Below, in pieces: positions 46,681 through 62,700 of a DNA stretch of 64,000 nt. Below the pieces are notes generated by a model. It made no database searches and was not told the origin of the DNA. It was given only the letters and a program-made list of their open reading frames with translations. The translations under genes were made by a program, and so were the position numbers. This DNA is from Tamarix chinensis (Eukaryota; Streptophyta; Magnoliopsida; Caryophyllales; Tamaricaceae), in NCBI GenBank assembly GCA_030549775.1, contig CM060172.1:9535861-9599860 (forward strand), given 5' to 3'. The number at the start of each line of letters is the position of its first letter. Positions within the stretch are counted from its first letter, which is position 1.

Positions 46681-47165
46681 TATATTAAAAAATAAATTAA
46701 AATTTTATCAAGCTTTTAATATACGTATTCTTTCATAAAAAAGATCCTAAAACTTTTTTCGGATTATTTTTATACTATAGATAACACTATACATATATAT
46801 ATATACATATGAGTGTGAGTGTGTGTGTGTCAGTAAGTATATTAAAAAATAAATTAAAAGTTTATCAAGTTTTTAATACACACATTCTTTCATAAAAAGG
46901 ACTCTGAAACCTTCTCGGATTATTTTCATACCATAGATAACACTATAAATATATATACATATACATATATATACACATACATATATACAAATACATATAT
47001 ACACACACATACATACATACATACATATATATAAGTATATTAAAAAATAAATTAAAATTTTATCAAGCTTCTAATACACACATTCTTTCGTAAAAAGGAT
47101 TATTTGCTGATAAATTAAATTTTCTTGGCTTATTTTCATACTACAGATAAAATTTAGCTGTTGTA
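46366..47165. repeat. Tandem array of about 150-200-bp units with (TA)n/(GT)n cores
   Basis: Five units begin with TTAAAATTTTATCAAGCTTT or close variants, at about 46386, 46551, 46697, 46853 and 47051. Each continues 'taatacacgcattctttcgt', 'aaaaa', 'gatcctgaaac', 'ttctcggattattttcatac', 'atagataacactatacata' and a TA/CA/GT microsatellite of variable length. Confidence 0.85.
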
Positions 47166-47358
47166 ACATCTGTCGGACTATTCTTACCATCTATTTGTTG
47201 CAACATCTGTGTGTCATTCTACACACGCAGAGCCCATCTGTACCGAAAAAAGGAGATTTATTTCTATAGGAAACTAGATATGAGTAATACCTCAAACCAC
47301 TTCCATCTTTCCACATCAGGAGTGTTAAGGACATAGTCTATGTAACGACCACTCACTT

Positions 47359-47795
47359 TCATAATTCAAGCAATACTCTATGAAACTGTCGACTAATCGT
47401 TTCCATAGACCACTTTAAACACTTATGCATTAACCTATACTTCAAGTTATGAGCAAGGATGTACAAGAATATTGCCACTGCTTCTGTGATGGACACATGC
47501 CTTGTTCGAACCAACACACCCTCCTCTTCCAAGACTTTACACAAATGCAAAAACGCTTGTCTACTTATCTGCAATTGTTCGGTAGCATCAATATCAGTCC
47601 TGTACAAGCTATAGATAAAACTTCTCCTTGTATTCTCACGCCTAGGTGATAGTTGCCTTATGATAACTCTGCTAGTAGTAAAGTCTCAGTATAATAACGT
47701 TGGGCAGCATAATTAATAGTCATCATAGCCAAAATAATCACTTCCTTTTCCTGATTCTTCTCCTCAACTCCACGTTTCCTTTGAATTATGTCCAT
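47359..47795 (-). pseudogene. Harbinger transposase N-terminal (DUF8040-like) fragment
   Basis: The minus-strand ATG at 47795 opens a short frame ('MDIIQRKRGVEEKNQEK') that stops near 47655. A shifted frame from 47607 reads 'ISRQAFLHLCKVLEEEGVLV', 'RTRHVSITEAVAIFLYILAH' and 'ETISRQFHRVL', then stops at 47359. The order F..LC..L, 'RHVS..E.VAIFL..(L/I)AH' and 'ETISR.F..VL' matches the DUF8040 domain that precedes the DDE_Tnp4 catalytic domain in plant PIF/Harbinger transposases and related HARBI1-like proteins. The DDE domain itself was not found downstream, so the protein cannot be catalytic. Confidence 0.75.
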
Positions 47796-48002
47796 ATTTT
47801 TTAAGACAAATTAAAAACAAAGTGTTTCTTAGACAAAATTATATATATAATATAAAATGTAGTCAGATATTAAGTACCACCATATTTTTCTCACACTCTC
47901 CCCATTATTCTCGACCTCTATATTTAAACCTCAAAAGCTACATTTCATGATCTTTTCTCCGTACCTACTTTCTCCTTCCCCTCCCCCTTACCATACCATA
48001 CC

Positions 48003-48006
<4 letters not shown>

Positions 48007-48050
<44 letters not shown>
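48007..48050. repeat. (CT)n microsatellite
   Basis: About 20 uninterrupted CT repeats inside the Harbinger element. Confidence 0.95.
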
Positions 48051-48054
<4 letters not shown>

Positions 48055-48929
48055 TAGAGAACCTTGATTAATAGAAAAGGTTAAGTGATTTAAGTGATTC
48101 AGTTATATATACAAATGCTAGTTATAGGTGGAGCAATTAGACGACCAATCATCAACCAAATTAATACAGTGAGAAAATAGAAGCTAAATATCGAAACTAA
48201 ACTGAATATGTGAACACACCTTACACAATTAAGTGATTTTAATATCAATTAAATGCACTTTTATTAACGATTGTCCAGAAAATATGGGTCATATGCACTT
48301 TAATTGACTAGATACACACAATTAACAAATTTGACAAACAACGAAAGAGTTGATATCGATCGAGTAGATGAAATTCTCACCTACTGATGAAGATGACGAA
48401 TTTGCATTAAAAAGGTCGTGTGAGATTGAGTAGAAGAATTTCAATCTGACTGATCATCCTTTAGATGTGATGAATAGGTTAAAGTTTCAGAAGAAAACAT
48501 ATCCGATAAACGGAGATGAAAAATCGATAACGAATAGAAGAGAGTTGTACCTAATGATGAGTAGATCGAAGGTGTATCGCATTGAAGAAGATGGAGGGAG
48601 ACTGAGATGAAGATCCTATCTGATGATGATGATGACGACGATGACGCTCGAGGTATGGTGTTGCTGTCGACCGAGAGGTAAGCTGCAGAAAGAGTTTGAA
48701 GGTTTAGGCTATTTATTGAGCGGAATTGTAAAATAAAATTTAAAATTATATGTTATTTTCTAAAATCTATTTTAACTTAGTCAAACATAATATTTAAATT
48801 AATGGAGTTTAAATTTTTTTTTAAACTAAAATTTCCTCTACAAATCCTATATCCAAACATAGCCTATAAGATTCACCAAAAATCACCAAAAATTAAGTAC
48901 GTTCCCGTAATAAGGTGTCATTATTATAT

Positions 48930-48950
48930 CGATTTATATTATATAGGCAG
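48930..48950 (+). promoter_or_regulatory. Candidate TATA region of the NDUFAF7-like gene
   Basis: GATTTATATTATATAGGCAG at 48931-48950 is a TATA-like stretch about 95 bases before the ATG at 49041. That would place transcription start near 48970 and give a leader of about 70 bases. It lies only 65 bases from the Harbinger terminus. The call rests on position and sequence only. Confidence 0.4.
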
Positions 48951-49040
48951 CTTTGTTATTTGCGCAATCCTCCGGAAAGAGGCCTAATTCTTCGGTAATA
49001 GACTGTACCAGTCACAGACTCACTTTGTGCTGCTCAAACG

Positions 49041-53281
<4,241 letters not shown>

Positions 53282-54228
53282 TTAGTGGTTTAGATTCATC
53301 ATCATTGGTCTATGGAGATAACAAGCTGGTGTCCCTTGCTCTATTTATCAAATTGTTTGGATTCCTCCAGTAGATTGTAAGTTTGCTCTATGGATAAAGA
53401 AAGGAGAAAAAAATGTGAATTAAAAAAACGTTTGTGGCTTTGCTCTAGTTTAGGAACAAGCGATTTAGATTTTCTAATTAAGGAATAATGTTCGAGTTTT
53501 TAATCCAAATAAGGCAATTTTAGCATATGGGTCGCCAGAGTTGGTTAGGTAAATAAAATAATATTGTTTTTATACTTTATACTATATTATAATGTGTAGA
53601 ATACAGCTTGTATGTTATACTCCTTTATTTGATACTACTTTAAAGAAATAAAACAACAAAAAAAAAACTTATTCGTTTCTTCTTTTCGAATTAATTAGCC
53701 ATGCAACTAAAACAAACGAAAATTAACCAAACTATCAGGCGTGTAATAAAAAATATCATAAAAATAACAATTAAAATAAAATATTGAAATCAACATATCG
53801 AATATCTCAATTCTCAAGATTCACCGGAGTACGTAAATCTCAAGGATCCTGAACAGTCTTTATCAAAAAAGAACACTGAAATCAACCCATAAATATACTT
53901 TTCAAGGACTAATTTTCCAGTATTAAAATCACACTAGTGGAATAACCGAAGGATACGGTTGGAATGCTATGAAGGTCGATAAGCCTAACCAAAAGGTGAA
54001 AATGACAGACCCTGAGCCATAAATAGCTGAGTCAGCATGGTCGGAGAAGAAAGGATAATTGACAGACTAAGCTGGAGAAGAGAACGTCTAAATTCTATAA
54101 CCAATAATTATCTTCAAATTGTTCATCTGCGACCCCTCTATCGGAGAGCTTGGTGCTCGATCTTCCTCATCTTCCTCCTCCTTCCTGAGTTTCTCGCCTG
54201 ATTTTCCTTTCTCTGTTGCTTTGAGCGA
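53282..54228. other. 3' flank of the gene and intergenic sequence
   Basis: 53282 to about 53450 probably holds the 3' untranslated region. 'ggataaagaaagg' at about 53392 is a weak polyadenylation-like stretch. Beyond that the sequence is AT-rich with stops in all frames. No repeat or RNA gene was recognised. Confidence 0.4.
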
Positions 54229-54270
54229 ATGACGTTACCGATGTATTTAGCTTCGGTTACACCAATTAGT
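54229..54270 (+). other. Possible orphan first exon (14 codons)
   Basis: 'cataaatagctg' at about 54019 resembles a TATA region. A C/T-rich leader (54150-54220) follows, then ATG at 54229 opening 'MTLPMYLASVTPIS', which meets a strong donor GTGAGT at 54271. No downstream exon was found before 56000, so it may be a decayed or relocated gene start, or chance. Confidence 0.2.
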
Positions 54271-55077
54271 GTGAGTTGTAGATCCAATTTATAATGTAAT
54301 CGATGGACTTGTTATTTGCAATTTGTGTGTCCATTTGGTTGTCAGTGAGTACCTGGGTTTCTATTTAGACGAGTTTAACTTAGAACTGGGCTATGAGGGG
54401 ATGTTAGCTTTTGATATAATTTATTGTATGTATGGGTATTAGGTAAGAATATGCTTGTAGTGGATTTGCTTATCCTTTCTTATATTCACTTTTTTGAGCT
54501 ACTGCTTGAATTTGGAAATGTTTTCGATATTCATTATAATTGATCCGTTTGTTTTAGCTAATATTATTCTTTAATTTATTTCATCTACATGCCTGATTAA
54601 TGTGAAAAGCTGAAGAGATTAAGTGATACTACACGTTTGCTTTTACGTTTTTTTTTTCCTCAAAAATTAATTAATTTAACTTTCATTTTAATTAATGATA
54701 CTAATTATGTTGTATAAAGAAACAAGAGTAAGTATTACTATGCAAGTGTAATTTTACTTATTATAATATATAGTGTGTCATATGGTATAATATAAAAATA
54801 TTAATATTTTAACCAATTATAGGGATCTTATATATGAGATCAACCGAAATTGTATTATTCAGATAAAAGACTCAAATCTTTCCTTTTTAATGTGAAATTC
54901 AAAACCTTTGTTTCTGAAATGAGCCAAACCATACAAGCCCTAAATATTTATTTTGTAGTTCACATATTTCCTCGATATAGAAGCTTTCTCCTACAACTGC
55001 ATTGCCAATGAATTATCCAGCTCCACGTGCTTGGTTTTATCCTTGTGTTTGTAAGAATTGCTATTTGACCTGATGAG
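54271..55077. other. Intergenic sequence, no feature seen
   Basis: AT-rich sequence. No credible frame, tRNA or element ends. Confidence 0.4.
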
Positions 55078-55700
55078 TTAAGGATGATATTTTTGCTTTA
55101 ATAGAATGATGATAAATCCAGTATCGGTGCAACAAAACATCAAGAGGGTACAATGACCCGTCTCATGGACAAGGAACACCCAAAGGGAGGTTCCTAAAAC
55201 CAATAGGCCAAGCCATCGGTGACCTGATTTGTGTCTTTGATATTGTGTGTAATTCTTTAACCCATAAAGAGAGACGACAAACTTGATGGAGAAGAAGGGA
55301 GAATGGGTTAATAATATCAACCACAAAATAGAAATAATAACAAATTAATGACACATGACTTACTAGAAAAATCTTTCTAATGCCAAAAGGAAACAACCAC
55401 GAAACACCTTAATCCACTCGAAAAACTTTCACTATGAGAAATCTAAGATATAAAATCTAGTATTCAAGTGCTAACTATATACTACACTCATCAACCTAAA
55501 ATAGGACAAGTAGACAATAATTGCAATATCCAAAGAGAAGAGCTTGCAAATTTTAAAACAGAGTTGATATAAACATGTCCAAAGGTTAATCTACAAGCCA
55601 AAAAAGAATAATCTCCTTTTACAATAATCAACAACAAGATGTAAACAAAATCCTCACCAATTTTCAACCAGAACCTACCGTAATAGACCACTCAATAAAA
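55078..55700 (-). mobile_element. Possible degenerate Copia-type LTR fragment
   Basis: On the minus strand 55410-55300 reads '...gtgtttcgtggttgtttcc', then 'aagatttttctagtaagtc', 'ttgttattatttctattttg' and 'tggttgatattattaaccc'. This resembles the U5-like part of plant Ty1/copia LTRs. The three short minus-strand frames here (55078-55691) show no known domain. No TG...CA ends or target duplication could be set, so this is tentative. Confidence 0.3.
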
Positions 55701-56072
55701 GCCAAAACCGAAACAGATTTACAACTAACCTAAACAAAAATGCCTACTGAAATACCAACAAAAACCCAACCTGAATGGAAATCAGATTTCCACCATTCAG
55801 AATCAATATTGGTATCCTCTTCGAACCTTTAAATTAATCAAACCTGTGCTAAAGAGAATAATGATAGAATTTGTATGTGTGTGTGTCTCTCTCTCTCTCT
55901 CACACACACACACACCCCTATGAGATTTAAGTCTCTATGTTTCTCACGTTTTCCTCTATTTTACATCAACTTGTCAACTGATGTTTTAACCTTCCCAAAT
56001 TTAAGTCATCAATTAAAATGATAAAAATAAAGTTGGTTTTAAAATAGGCTTTACCACATAGGAGGAGCCCAA
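55701..56072. other. Intergenic sequence with (GT)n-(CT)n-(CA)n microsatellite
   Basis: A compound microsatellite at 55876-55915 consists of GT, then CT, then CA repeats. The rest shows no gene. Confidence 0.6.
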
Positions 56073-56510
56073 ATGTGTAATACCCCAAATTTTTTTTTTC
56101 TAAAATCAAATAATAACACAATAAATGAAATAAAATAAAGGTACATATAATAATAATAATAATAATAATATGCGATTTAAAATTTATTATTTAGTCTTAT
56201 TCTAAGGCCTTATTTGAATTATTTAGCCTAAAATATATTATAGATAAATATAATAGTTTTTAATTATTTTCATTAATTCCTAAAAACCTAACCTAAAAAT
56301 CCCACCACCTCTCTCTCTCTCTCTCTTCTTTTCTCCTTCCTTTTCTTTTTCTTTTTTTTTTCTTCCAACTTTTTTTTTCTTCTTCCTTTCCTTGCCTAGG
56401 CTACGTTGTAGTGGCCCAAGCACCCATTTTCTCCTCTTCTCTTCCATTCTCTTCCGACCGGCCCGACTCCCTTCCCCCTCCCCTTTTTCTTCTTCCTCCA
56501 GGTGACGGAC
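56073..56510 (+). mobile_element. LTR-like sequence, left part, interrupted by copy C
   Basis: Starts TGTAATACCCCAAATT. It is AT-rich to 56300, then C/T-rich ('ccggcccgactcccttcccc'). The same kind of C/T-rich sequence continues at 61674 beyond copy C, so these two parts are taken as one host LTR. It resembles the fragment at 36396-37945. Confidence 0.45.
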
Positions 56511-56889
56511 CGTAACACTCCTAAAATTTACTACTGGAAATTTTCGTTTTATTTAAAAGAGTTAGCATAAGCAAATTACAAAACTGTGAATTCTGGGGAT
56601 ATTACCGCCACATTTAGTACCAGACCAGTTTACTCATACCGTTCTAGTACCAAGTGCTAAGGCTAAAGAGTAAAATACCAATTACTAGAAATCCAAACCA
56701 TATTTAAATCATAGTAGCGCAAATAAACATTTTACAAGAATATAATCCACCAATGGTGGTTACAAGATCAAATATTACATTTAAATTAGACATTATAAGA
56801 GGAAGGATGAAACCCTAAAAGTCTGAATAATCCTTACGCTCTTTCCTATTGCCTACTTAAATAGCACCTGAAAAGACCTGCAAGGGATG

Positions 56890-56947
56890 CTGCCTATTGA
56901 ATAGGCAGGGGCCCTACGAATGGAACCCTTCAGTACTATGGTACTGA
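56890..56947 (-). repeat. Pair of conserved hairpins in copy C
   Basis: CTGCCTATTGAATAGGCAG (56890-56908, perfect 9-bp arms around one base) and TCAGTACTATGGTACTGA (56930-56947, perfect 7-bp arms, 4-base loop). Confidence 0.8.
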
Positions 56948-57194
56948 GTAATCCTTTAAAACACACTTAAAAGTAGGCTCGCAATGCAACACATGACACA
57001 AAGCTATATACATATATAACAAGAAATACGTACACCACAATCACATACTTAACAAGTCCATAAATTATTAATAAGTCACATTGTACAATCAATGCTTCTG
57101 GGACTTAAGTCATGTCATAGTGCAAAATCAATACGTTCGGGCCTTAAGTCATTGGTCCATCATTATTCAATTATCTCTCAAATTTTATATCCAT

Positions 57195-57540
57195 GTGAGT
57201 GCGGGAACTCCACTATTATATCCAGTGGACCGGTCATGTAGGGCAAAATGCTCATGACCACTATTATTCGTCATATTCGCCGGTGGACCGGTCTGACCCC
57301 AACTCACATGGTGTTCCACTATAAGTGGTTAGTATTTTTCCATAACCTTATTCACATCCATGACTGGTTTTATTGAGCTCAGGATTCCCACTATTACAGC
57401 CGGTGGATCGAAATATATATCGACATCATCCAAGGCAACACGCTCCTAGGCCACTATTATATCCGGTGGATTGGTACTCATAATCATCTTCTAAGGCAAT
57501 ACGCTCTTAGGCTACTATTATATCTAGTGGATCGGTACTC
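57195..57540 (-). repeat. CCGGT repeat block in copy C
   Basis: Five or six units with 'cactattat' followed by 'atccagtggaccggt', 'tcgccggtggaccggt', 'agccggtggatcg' or 'atccggtggattggt'. Confidence 0.75.
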
Positions 57541-58229
57541 AATATCATAATTCAACTAGGCTCGGCTTATTAATCTTTCACTTTCATGATTAATGTTTTT
57601 TCTTTTTTAATCAGCACAACAATTCCATTTATTTGCCTCGGACGGGAGATCAAGAACCTAGGACACAAAGGTACATCGATCGTACTAGTGCATACAAGCT
57701 ACTCAATACCCTTCAACCATCAACCCAGGGACGCAAAGGTACCCTGGTCGTACTGGTGCATAAAGCTACTCAGTACCCTACCGACAATGACACCTAATCT
57801 ATAAGTATGCATACCCTCTAAATAGGTCCGTAGAGCTAGATAGAAGAAGATATAGGGCCTGGCTAGACCATAAAGGCACACCAACAAATACCAGAATAAC
57901 CATGGGCTAAACCATGTCTTTAAAGTAGAGACCCCTAAAGAGCCACAATTTCCAATCTCGAGGTCTTTCACTTTAAGTATTAGTGTCTTAATTAAAGTGA
58001 TCACGAAACAATAATTAGATACTTATTCACTTTCAATCGTTCTGATATCATTAGTCATTTCTTATTCAGACGGTTATCCAATAGTACACATAGAAATCAT
58101 TAAGGCCATCATAATCTCATCTAATTCCGAATTAGGATTCGTTCTCGTGATACTTACCAATTATCAATTATTCTTACTTTGCTAATCAGCGTTATTTGAG
58201 TCATATTATGAAATTCCACAATCACAACA

Positions 58230-59410
58230 ACATGTTAGGTACAAATTACTCATTTACCCCTTACTTATATAATTGCTAAGTCATCCCTTCCTTACTTGAC
58301 AAATTACCCTATTACCCTCCTTGTTGCATAATTACCAAATTACCCCTTACTCGATTTAGGTTACCAAGTTATCTCCCATACTTATTAGGTCACTAATCCC
58401 CCTTCATAATTGTTACACTTAATATATTTTTCATTTGATTGGTTAGATTACCAATTTGCCCTTTTCCATTATTATAATTAACAAACTGCCTTTTAGTTGG
58501 TCAAATTACCAAATTACCCTTCTTCATTATACTAATTACCAAATTACCCCTTTAGTTGGTTAAATTACCAAATTATCATTCTCTATTATCATAATTACCA
58601 AACTATCCTTCTCCATCATTAAAATTACCAAATTACCCTCTAGTCGGTTAAATTACCAAATTACCCTTCTCTATGATTATAATTACCAAACTACCCTTCT
58701 CCATTATCAAAATTACCAAATTACCCTTCTCTATTATCATAATACCATTTTACCCTTCTCAATTGTTATAATTACCATTTTACCCCTCTCCATAATTATA
58801 ATTACCAATTTACCCTTCTCCATTATTATAATTACTATATTGCCCTTCTCTATTATTAAAATTACCATTATACCTTTTTGTTGGTTAATTTACCAAATTA
58901 TCATTTGCCGTTATCATAATTACCGAGTTACCCCTTAATTCCAAATTTACCATAATATCCTTTTATTTACAAAATTATCATTGTATCCCTTACTTTCAAA
59001 GTTATCATAATGTCCTTTTATTTATAAAATTACCACAATACCCTTTTACTTATAAAATTACCATGATGCCCCTTTTTACTTGCAATTTACCATTTTGCCC
59101 CTTATTTCTAAAATTACCATTTCACCCTTCTACTTATAAAATTACCATAACACCCCTTTACTTACAAATTACTATTTTACCCTTTTATACCCAAAGTTAC
59201 CACTTTGCTCTTTTCTTATAAAATTACCATTTTTCCCTTCTCTTCCAAAATTACCATATTACCCCCCTTTACTTTCAAAATTACCACTTTACCCTTATCT
59301 CACAAATTACCATAATACCCATTTACTTATAAAATTACCATTTTACCATTTACTTATAAAATTACCATATTGCCCTTTTGCCTCCAAAATTACCACTTTA
59401 CCCCCTTTAT
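58230..59410 (-). repeat. AT-rich minisatellite in copy C
   Basis: About 1.2 kb of units such as AAATTACCAAATTACCC with 'ttctccattatcata' on the left and 'aaaattaccattttaccc' with 'ctttacttac' on the right. It is the longest of the three arrays. Confidence 0.88.
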
Positions 59411-59730
59411 TACACCACTTTTATTAAATTAACATTACCACATGGAATAATAATATTAATACTCCATTAACAATATCCAACTCCACCAACTATTATCTTT
59501 TAATATAATACTTATTAGCCCTCACACATATTAGGCCATATTATTGCACAAGAAACATTACTAAAATGCCCCTAGGGCTCACAATAATATTATTCATGCA
59601 TAAATGGTCACAATAACATAAAATAACATGGATAAGTACTTAACACTTTCATTAATAATCAAACTCTTCCCTTAAGCAACATTTCCACACATGGCATATA
59701 AACTAGCATACTTTTCTTTTATCAATCAAT

Positions 59731-59735
<5 letters not shown>

Positions 59736-59775
<40 letters not shown>
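59736..59775. repeat. (TA)n microsatellite in copy C
   Basis: About 20 TA repeats. At the corresponding place in copy A (about 30014-30038) there is a (GAA)n run instead. Confidence 0.9.
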
Positions 59776-59781
<6 letters not shown>

Positions 59782-60196
59782 TAAACCACAAACATCAAGC
59801 ATAATAACTTATTAAAAATCCTAATGTGCTAACATACGTTTATCCATGTGTTTAAGTGGGGTTTAACGATTACCTTAATTATCGTAAAAACGAACCTTAC
59901 TGTTATCCCGGTTAAAGATTCAAGCTTTAATTAGTAAAAATAGCACCTAAAAATAATACCAATATTTATCACATTAGAAATAATGAAACCAAAAGTACAA
60001 GACTTTATAAAACTTAATTAATGAAATACTTAACTTAAATATTATTTTACCTTAAAATTATTAACCAAAATAAACCAAGAATGAAGTAATTCATACTACT
60101 CATGCAGCATGAGCTGCATGCAAAAATAAAAAGAGGAAGGCTCGAAGGGGGGTGAAAGAAAGGAATAATGGCTATTTTTGGGTTGGGGTCTTTAGG

Positions 60197-61012
60197 CTAA
60201 GAGGAAGCCTTGAAGGGTGCAGGAGTGAAGAGGGGGTGTAGGTGGTTGTCGAGGATGGGTTGACGGCGACCAAGGGTGGCGGTGGAGGCGGCAGCGAGGC
60301 CGCGAAGGTGGCTGCCAAGGTGGGTCAAGGTGGAGGGGGCTGAGGATGAAGGAAAAAGGAGGAGGAAGATGAAGGGGTTCAGGGGCTGGTTTCGGCCAAA
60401 GTAGGCATGGGGGTGGTAGAGGAGGTTGCAGGGAGTGGATTGGTGGTTTGGGTGGAGGTAGAGGCGGCTGGACGGCGACAAACGGTAGGGTTGCAGGGCG
60501 GCAACCGAGGAGGGAGAAAAATGGGGAGAAACATATGGGGGAGGAAGAAGGGGTTGTTGGGGGTATTTTGGTGGTTTAGGGTGGTAGTATGAGGTTGCAG
60601 GAAACACTAGAGGCCGTTGGTGTGGCGGAGGGACGGTGGTGCACAAAACAGAGGGGAAAAGATGGAGGGGAAGAAAAATGAAGGGAAGGAGATCGGGGGA
60701 AAAATGGCTAAAAAAATATGGGGCAGGAGGGCTAGTGATGAGAAGAAAAAAAAGAGGGAGGAGAGGGCAATAGGTGGATGATTGGGTGGCAGCGTTTAGG
60801 GTGGCAAAGAGGTGGTAGGGTGGCAGGGAGAGGGAAGGAAAGAAGGGGAAACGGGAGGCCATGCGTGATGGGGGTGCGTGGCCGGTTGGGTCCAAAATTA
60901 TGAAAAAAAGGATGGGGGAGAGAGAGAGGGAGGGAGGGTTGCGGTGGTGGCAGCAGGGCGGTGGCCGGTGTGCCCGAGGTGGCAAACATGGCAACGAAGA
61001 TAGCTTGGACAC
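60197..61012 (-). other. Pro/Ser/Leu-rich open frame within copy C (probably not a gene)
   Basis: 271 codons from an ATG, with 'SLSPILFFIILDPTGHAPPS' near the N-terminus. Copy A has 'SLSPVLSFIILGTGQPCTPS' in its long frame at the matching place, so here the same frame is open in two copies. Composition bias of the strand (C/T-rich when read on the minus strand) is enough to explain openness. The function is unknown, and it may not be translated. Confidence 0.3.
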
Positions 61013-61673
61013 CTTGGGCTGATCAACGAAGAAGAAGAAGAAAGAAAGAAGGGGGGTGCAGGAGCAGCATGGCGGTCGGGGAAAGAAAGAAAGAAAATGT
61101 TGGGCCGACCCGATTGCTGGGGAAGGAACGAAGAAAATAAAGAAGGGGGCTGGGTCGGCTCGTGCGAGGGAAGGCAGAACGGCCTATGGCCCAGGCATTG
61201 GGGAGGAAGAGGGGAGAGGGGAAGATGGGCCAGCGGCCCAGTCGCAGGGGGAAAGGCTTGCAGGCTAGCCTGGCGGTTCGAAGAGGAGGGAAAAAGGAAA
61301 GAGAAAGAAAGGAGGAAAAAGGGAAAAAGAGAAATGGGAAAATAGGGAAAATAATTTAATTTAATTTAATTTATAAAATAATAAAATGTAATATTTTGAT
61401 AAATTATTTAATTTGATAATTTAATTCAATATAATTTAATATATTGGTTTAAAAGGATAATTTTAGTAAAATTTTAGTTTGGAAAATTATTTAAATAAAA
61501 ATAATATGATAAAATAACAAAATATTTATTTTTAATTTATTAAATACTCCTATCCAAATTTATATACTCAAAAATCCATAAAATAATTAAGCCAAATAAT
61601 TTTAAAAGCTAATTTATTTCAAATAAAAGCTATTTATTAAATTATAGGTTTTCTAAAATTTTAGGAAATTACA

Positions 61674-62700
61674 CGACCCAAACCCCTCCCCTCCTTTTTT
61701 TCTTTTCCCTTTTTCTCCCTCCCATCTTTTCTCTTTTCCCTTTCTCTCCTTATCCCCTACCTCTCACCCTATAGACCTACACGACCCCCTTTTCCATTTT
61801 CACACCCCACGACGTGCAACCCACTCACCCTACACCCTTTGCACATCACGATCCTACATCTACTTGTGTTGTCCTTCCCTTCCATAGTCATGCCACCCAA
61901 TGACCGACCACCCTTATCCTCTTCCTTCCTTATGTTCATATGCCCCCTACCAACTATAAAGACCTCCTAGCATTGCCTCTCCTCTTTTCTCCCTTGTTAA
62001 CCTCGCCCTGCACCTTCCACTGTTCCATCCTTCTACCACCGCCATTACTGCAGTCAAGCCACATCACCGTCTAAACTCCTCCCCTCTTTCTTTCCTGCAC
62101 CTTCCTACACCTACAAAGCCGCTCATCCCACTCTTTCTACCCTTCATCCTCTTTCTACCCTTCCTTCCCCCTCCTCGAGCTTGCAAAGTGGGCAAGTTGT
62201 GCCACCTTACGCCACCCTGCACCACCTCACACCACCACCACCACTAAGCCATTCCCTCTTCTCTACACCACCGCGATACCTCAACCTCCTGTATAAGTGC
62301 CCAACATGTGCAACCAAACCTCTCCACCACCATTTCCCCTTCATTTTCCCTTTTTCTTGTCCCTTCCTCTTGATTGCACCACCATCGGCCGCTATGGCCG
62401 CCGTCATGACCCACCTCCCTCCCACTAGCCAACCTAGTGCCAACACCACCATTAATATCCAAAATTCTAACCCCCACTCTTTTCCCAACCAAAAAATACT
62501 TTCTGTCTTATGTCACATGCGTCGTTGTGACTGCCGCTACACTGCCACACCGCCATCCACTTCTCTTGCCTAGTCTATTCACCACCACATCCCTTTCATC
62601 AATTTTTAGATCCTTTTAATTAAATTTATTATTATTATCTTTATTATTTTGTTAAGGAAATAAAAAAGGGAAAAAGGAAGAAAAAGGATAATATAACCTA
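61674..62700 (+). mobile_element. LTR-like sequence, right part, after copy C
   Basis: C/T-rich on the plus strand (61674-62590), then AT-rich. It continues the host sequence begun at 56073. Open frames (for example 62181-62573, Pro/His/Ser-rich) are compositional. No known domain. Confidence 0.4.

Larger units (their letters stand above)
45849..48865 (-). mobile_element. PIF/Harbinger-type DNA transposon, degenerate
   Basis: Terminal inverted repeats are AGGCTTTGTTTGGA (45849-45862) and TCCAAACATAGCCT (48852-48865), matching at 13 of 14 positions. They are flanked by ATA on both sides (45846-45848 and 48866-48868), a 3-bp duplication as in this superfamily. The plant PIF/Harbinger and Tourist ends commonly read GG(G/C)..TGTTTGG. 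A transposase fragment lies inside on the minus strand. The interior also holds a tandem array (46366-47165) and a (CT)n tract (48007-48050). At 3,017 bp it is of normal length, but no complete transposase or second Myb-like ORF is seen. Confidence 0.75.
56511..61673 (-). mobile_element. 5-kb coding-poor element, copy C (probable giant solo LTR)
   Basis: The plus strand begins CGTAACACTCCTAAAATTTA (first T changed to C) and ends TTTTAGGAAATTACA. The flanks CGGAC (56506-56510) and CGACC (61674-61678) agree at 3 of 5 positions, a weak target duplication. It is 5,163 bp and colinear with copy B throughout: hairpins (56890-56947), CCGGT repeats (57195-57540), minisatellite (58230-59410), (TA)n (59736-59775), conserved block (59830-59930), polypurine domain (60120-61340) and AT-rich end (61345-61673). 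By eye its last roughly 300 bp are more than 90 percent like copy B. No retroelement protein is present. Confidence 0.75.
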
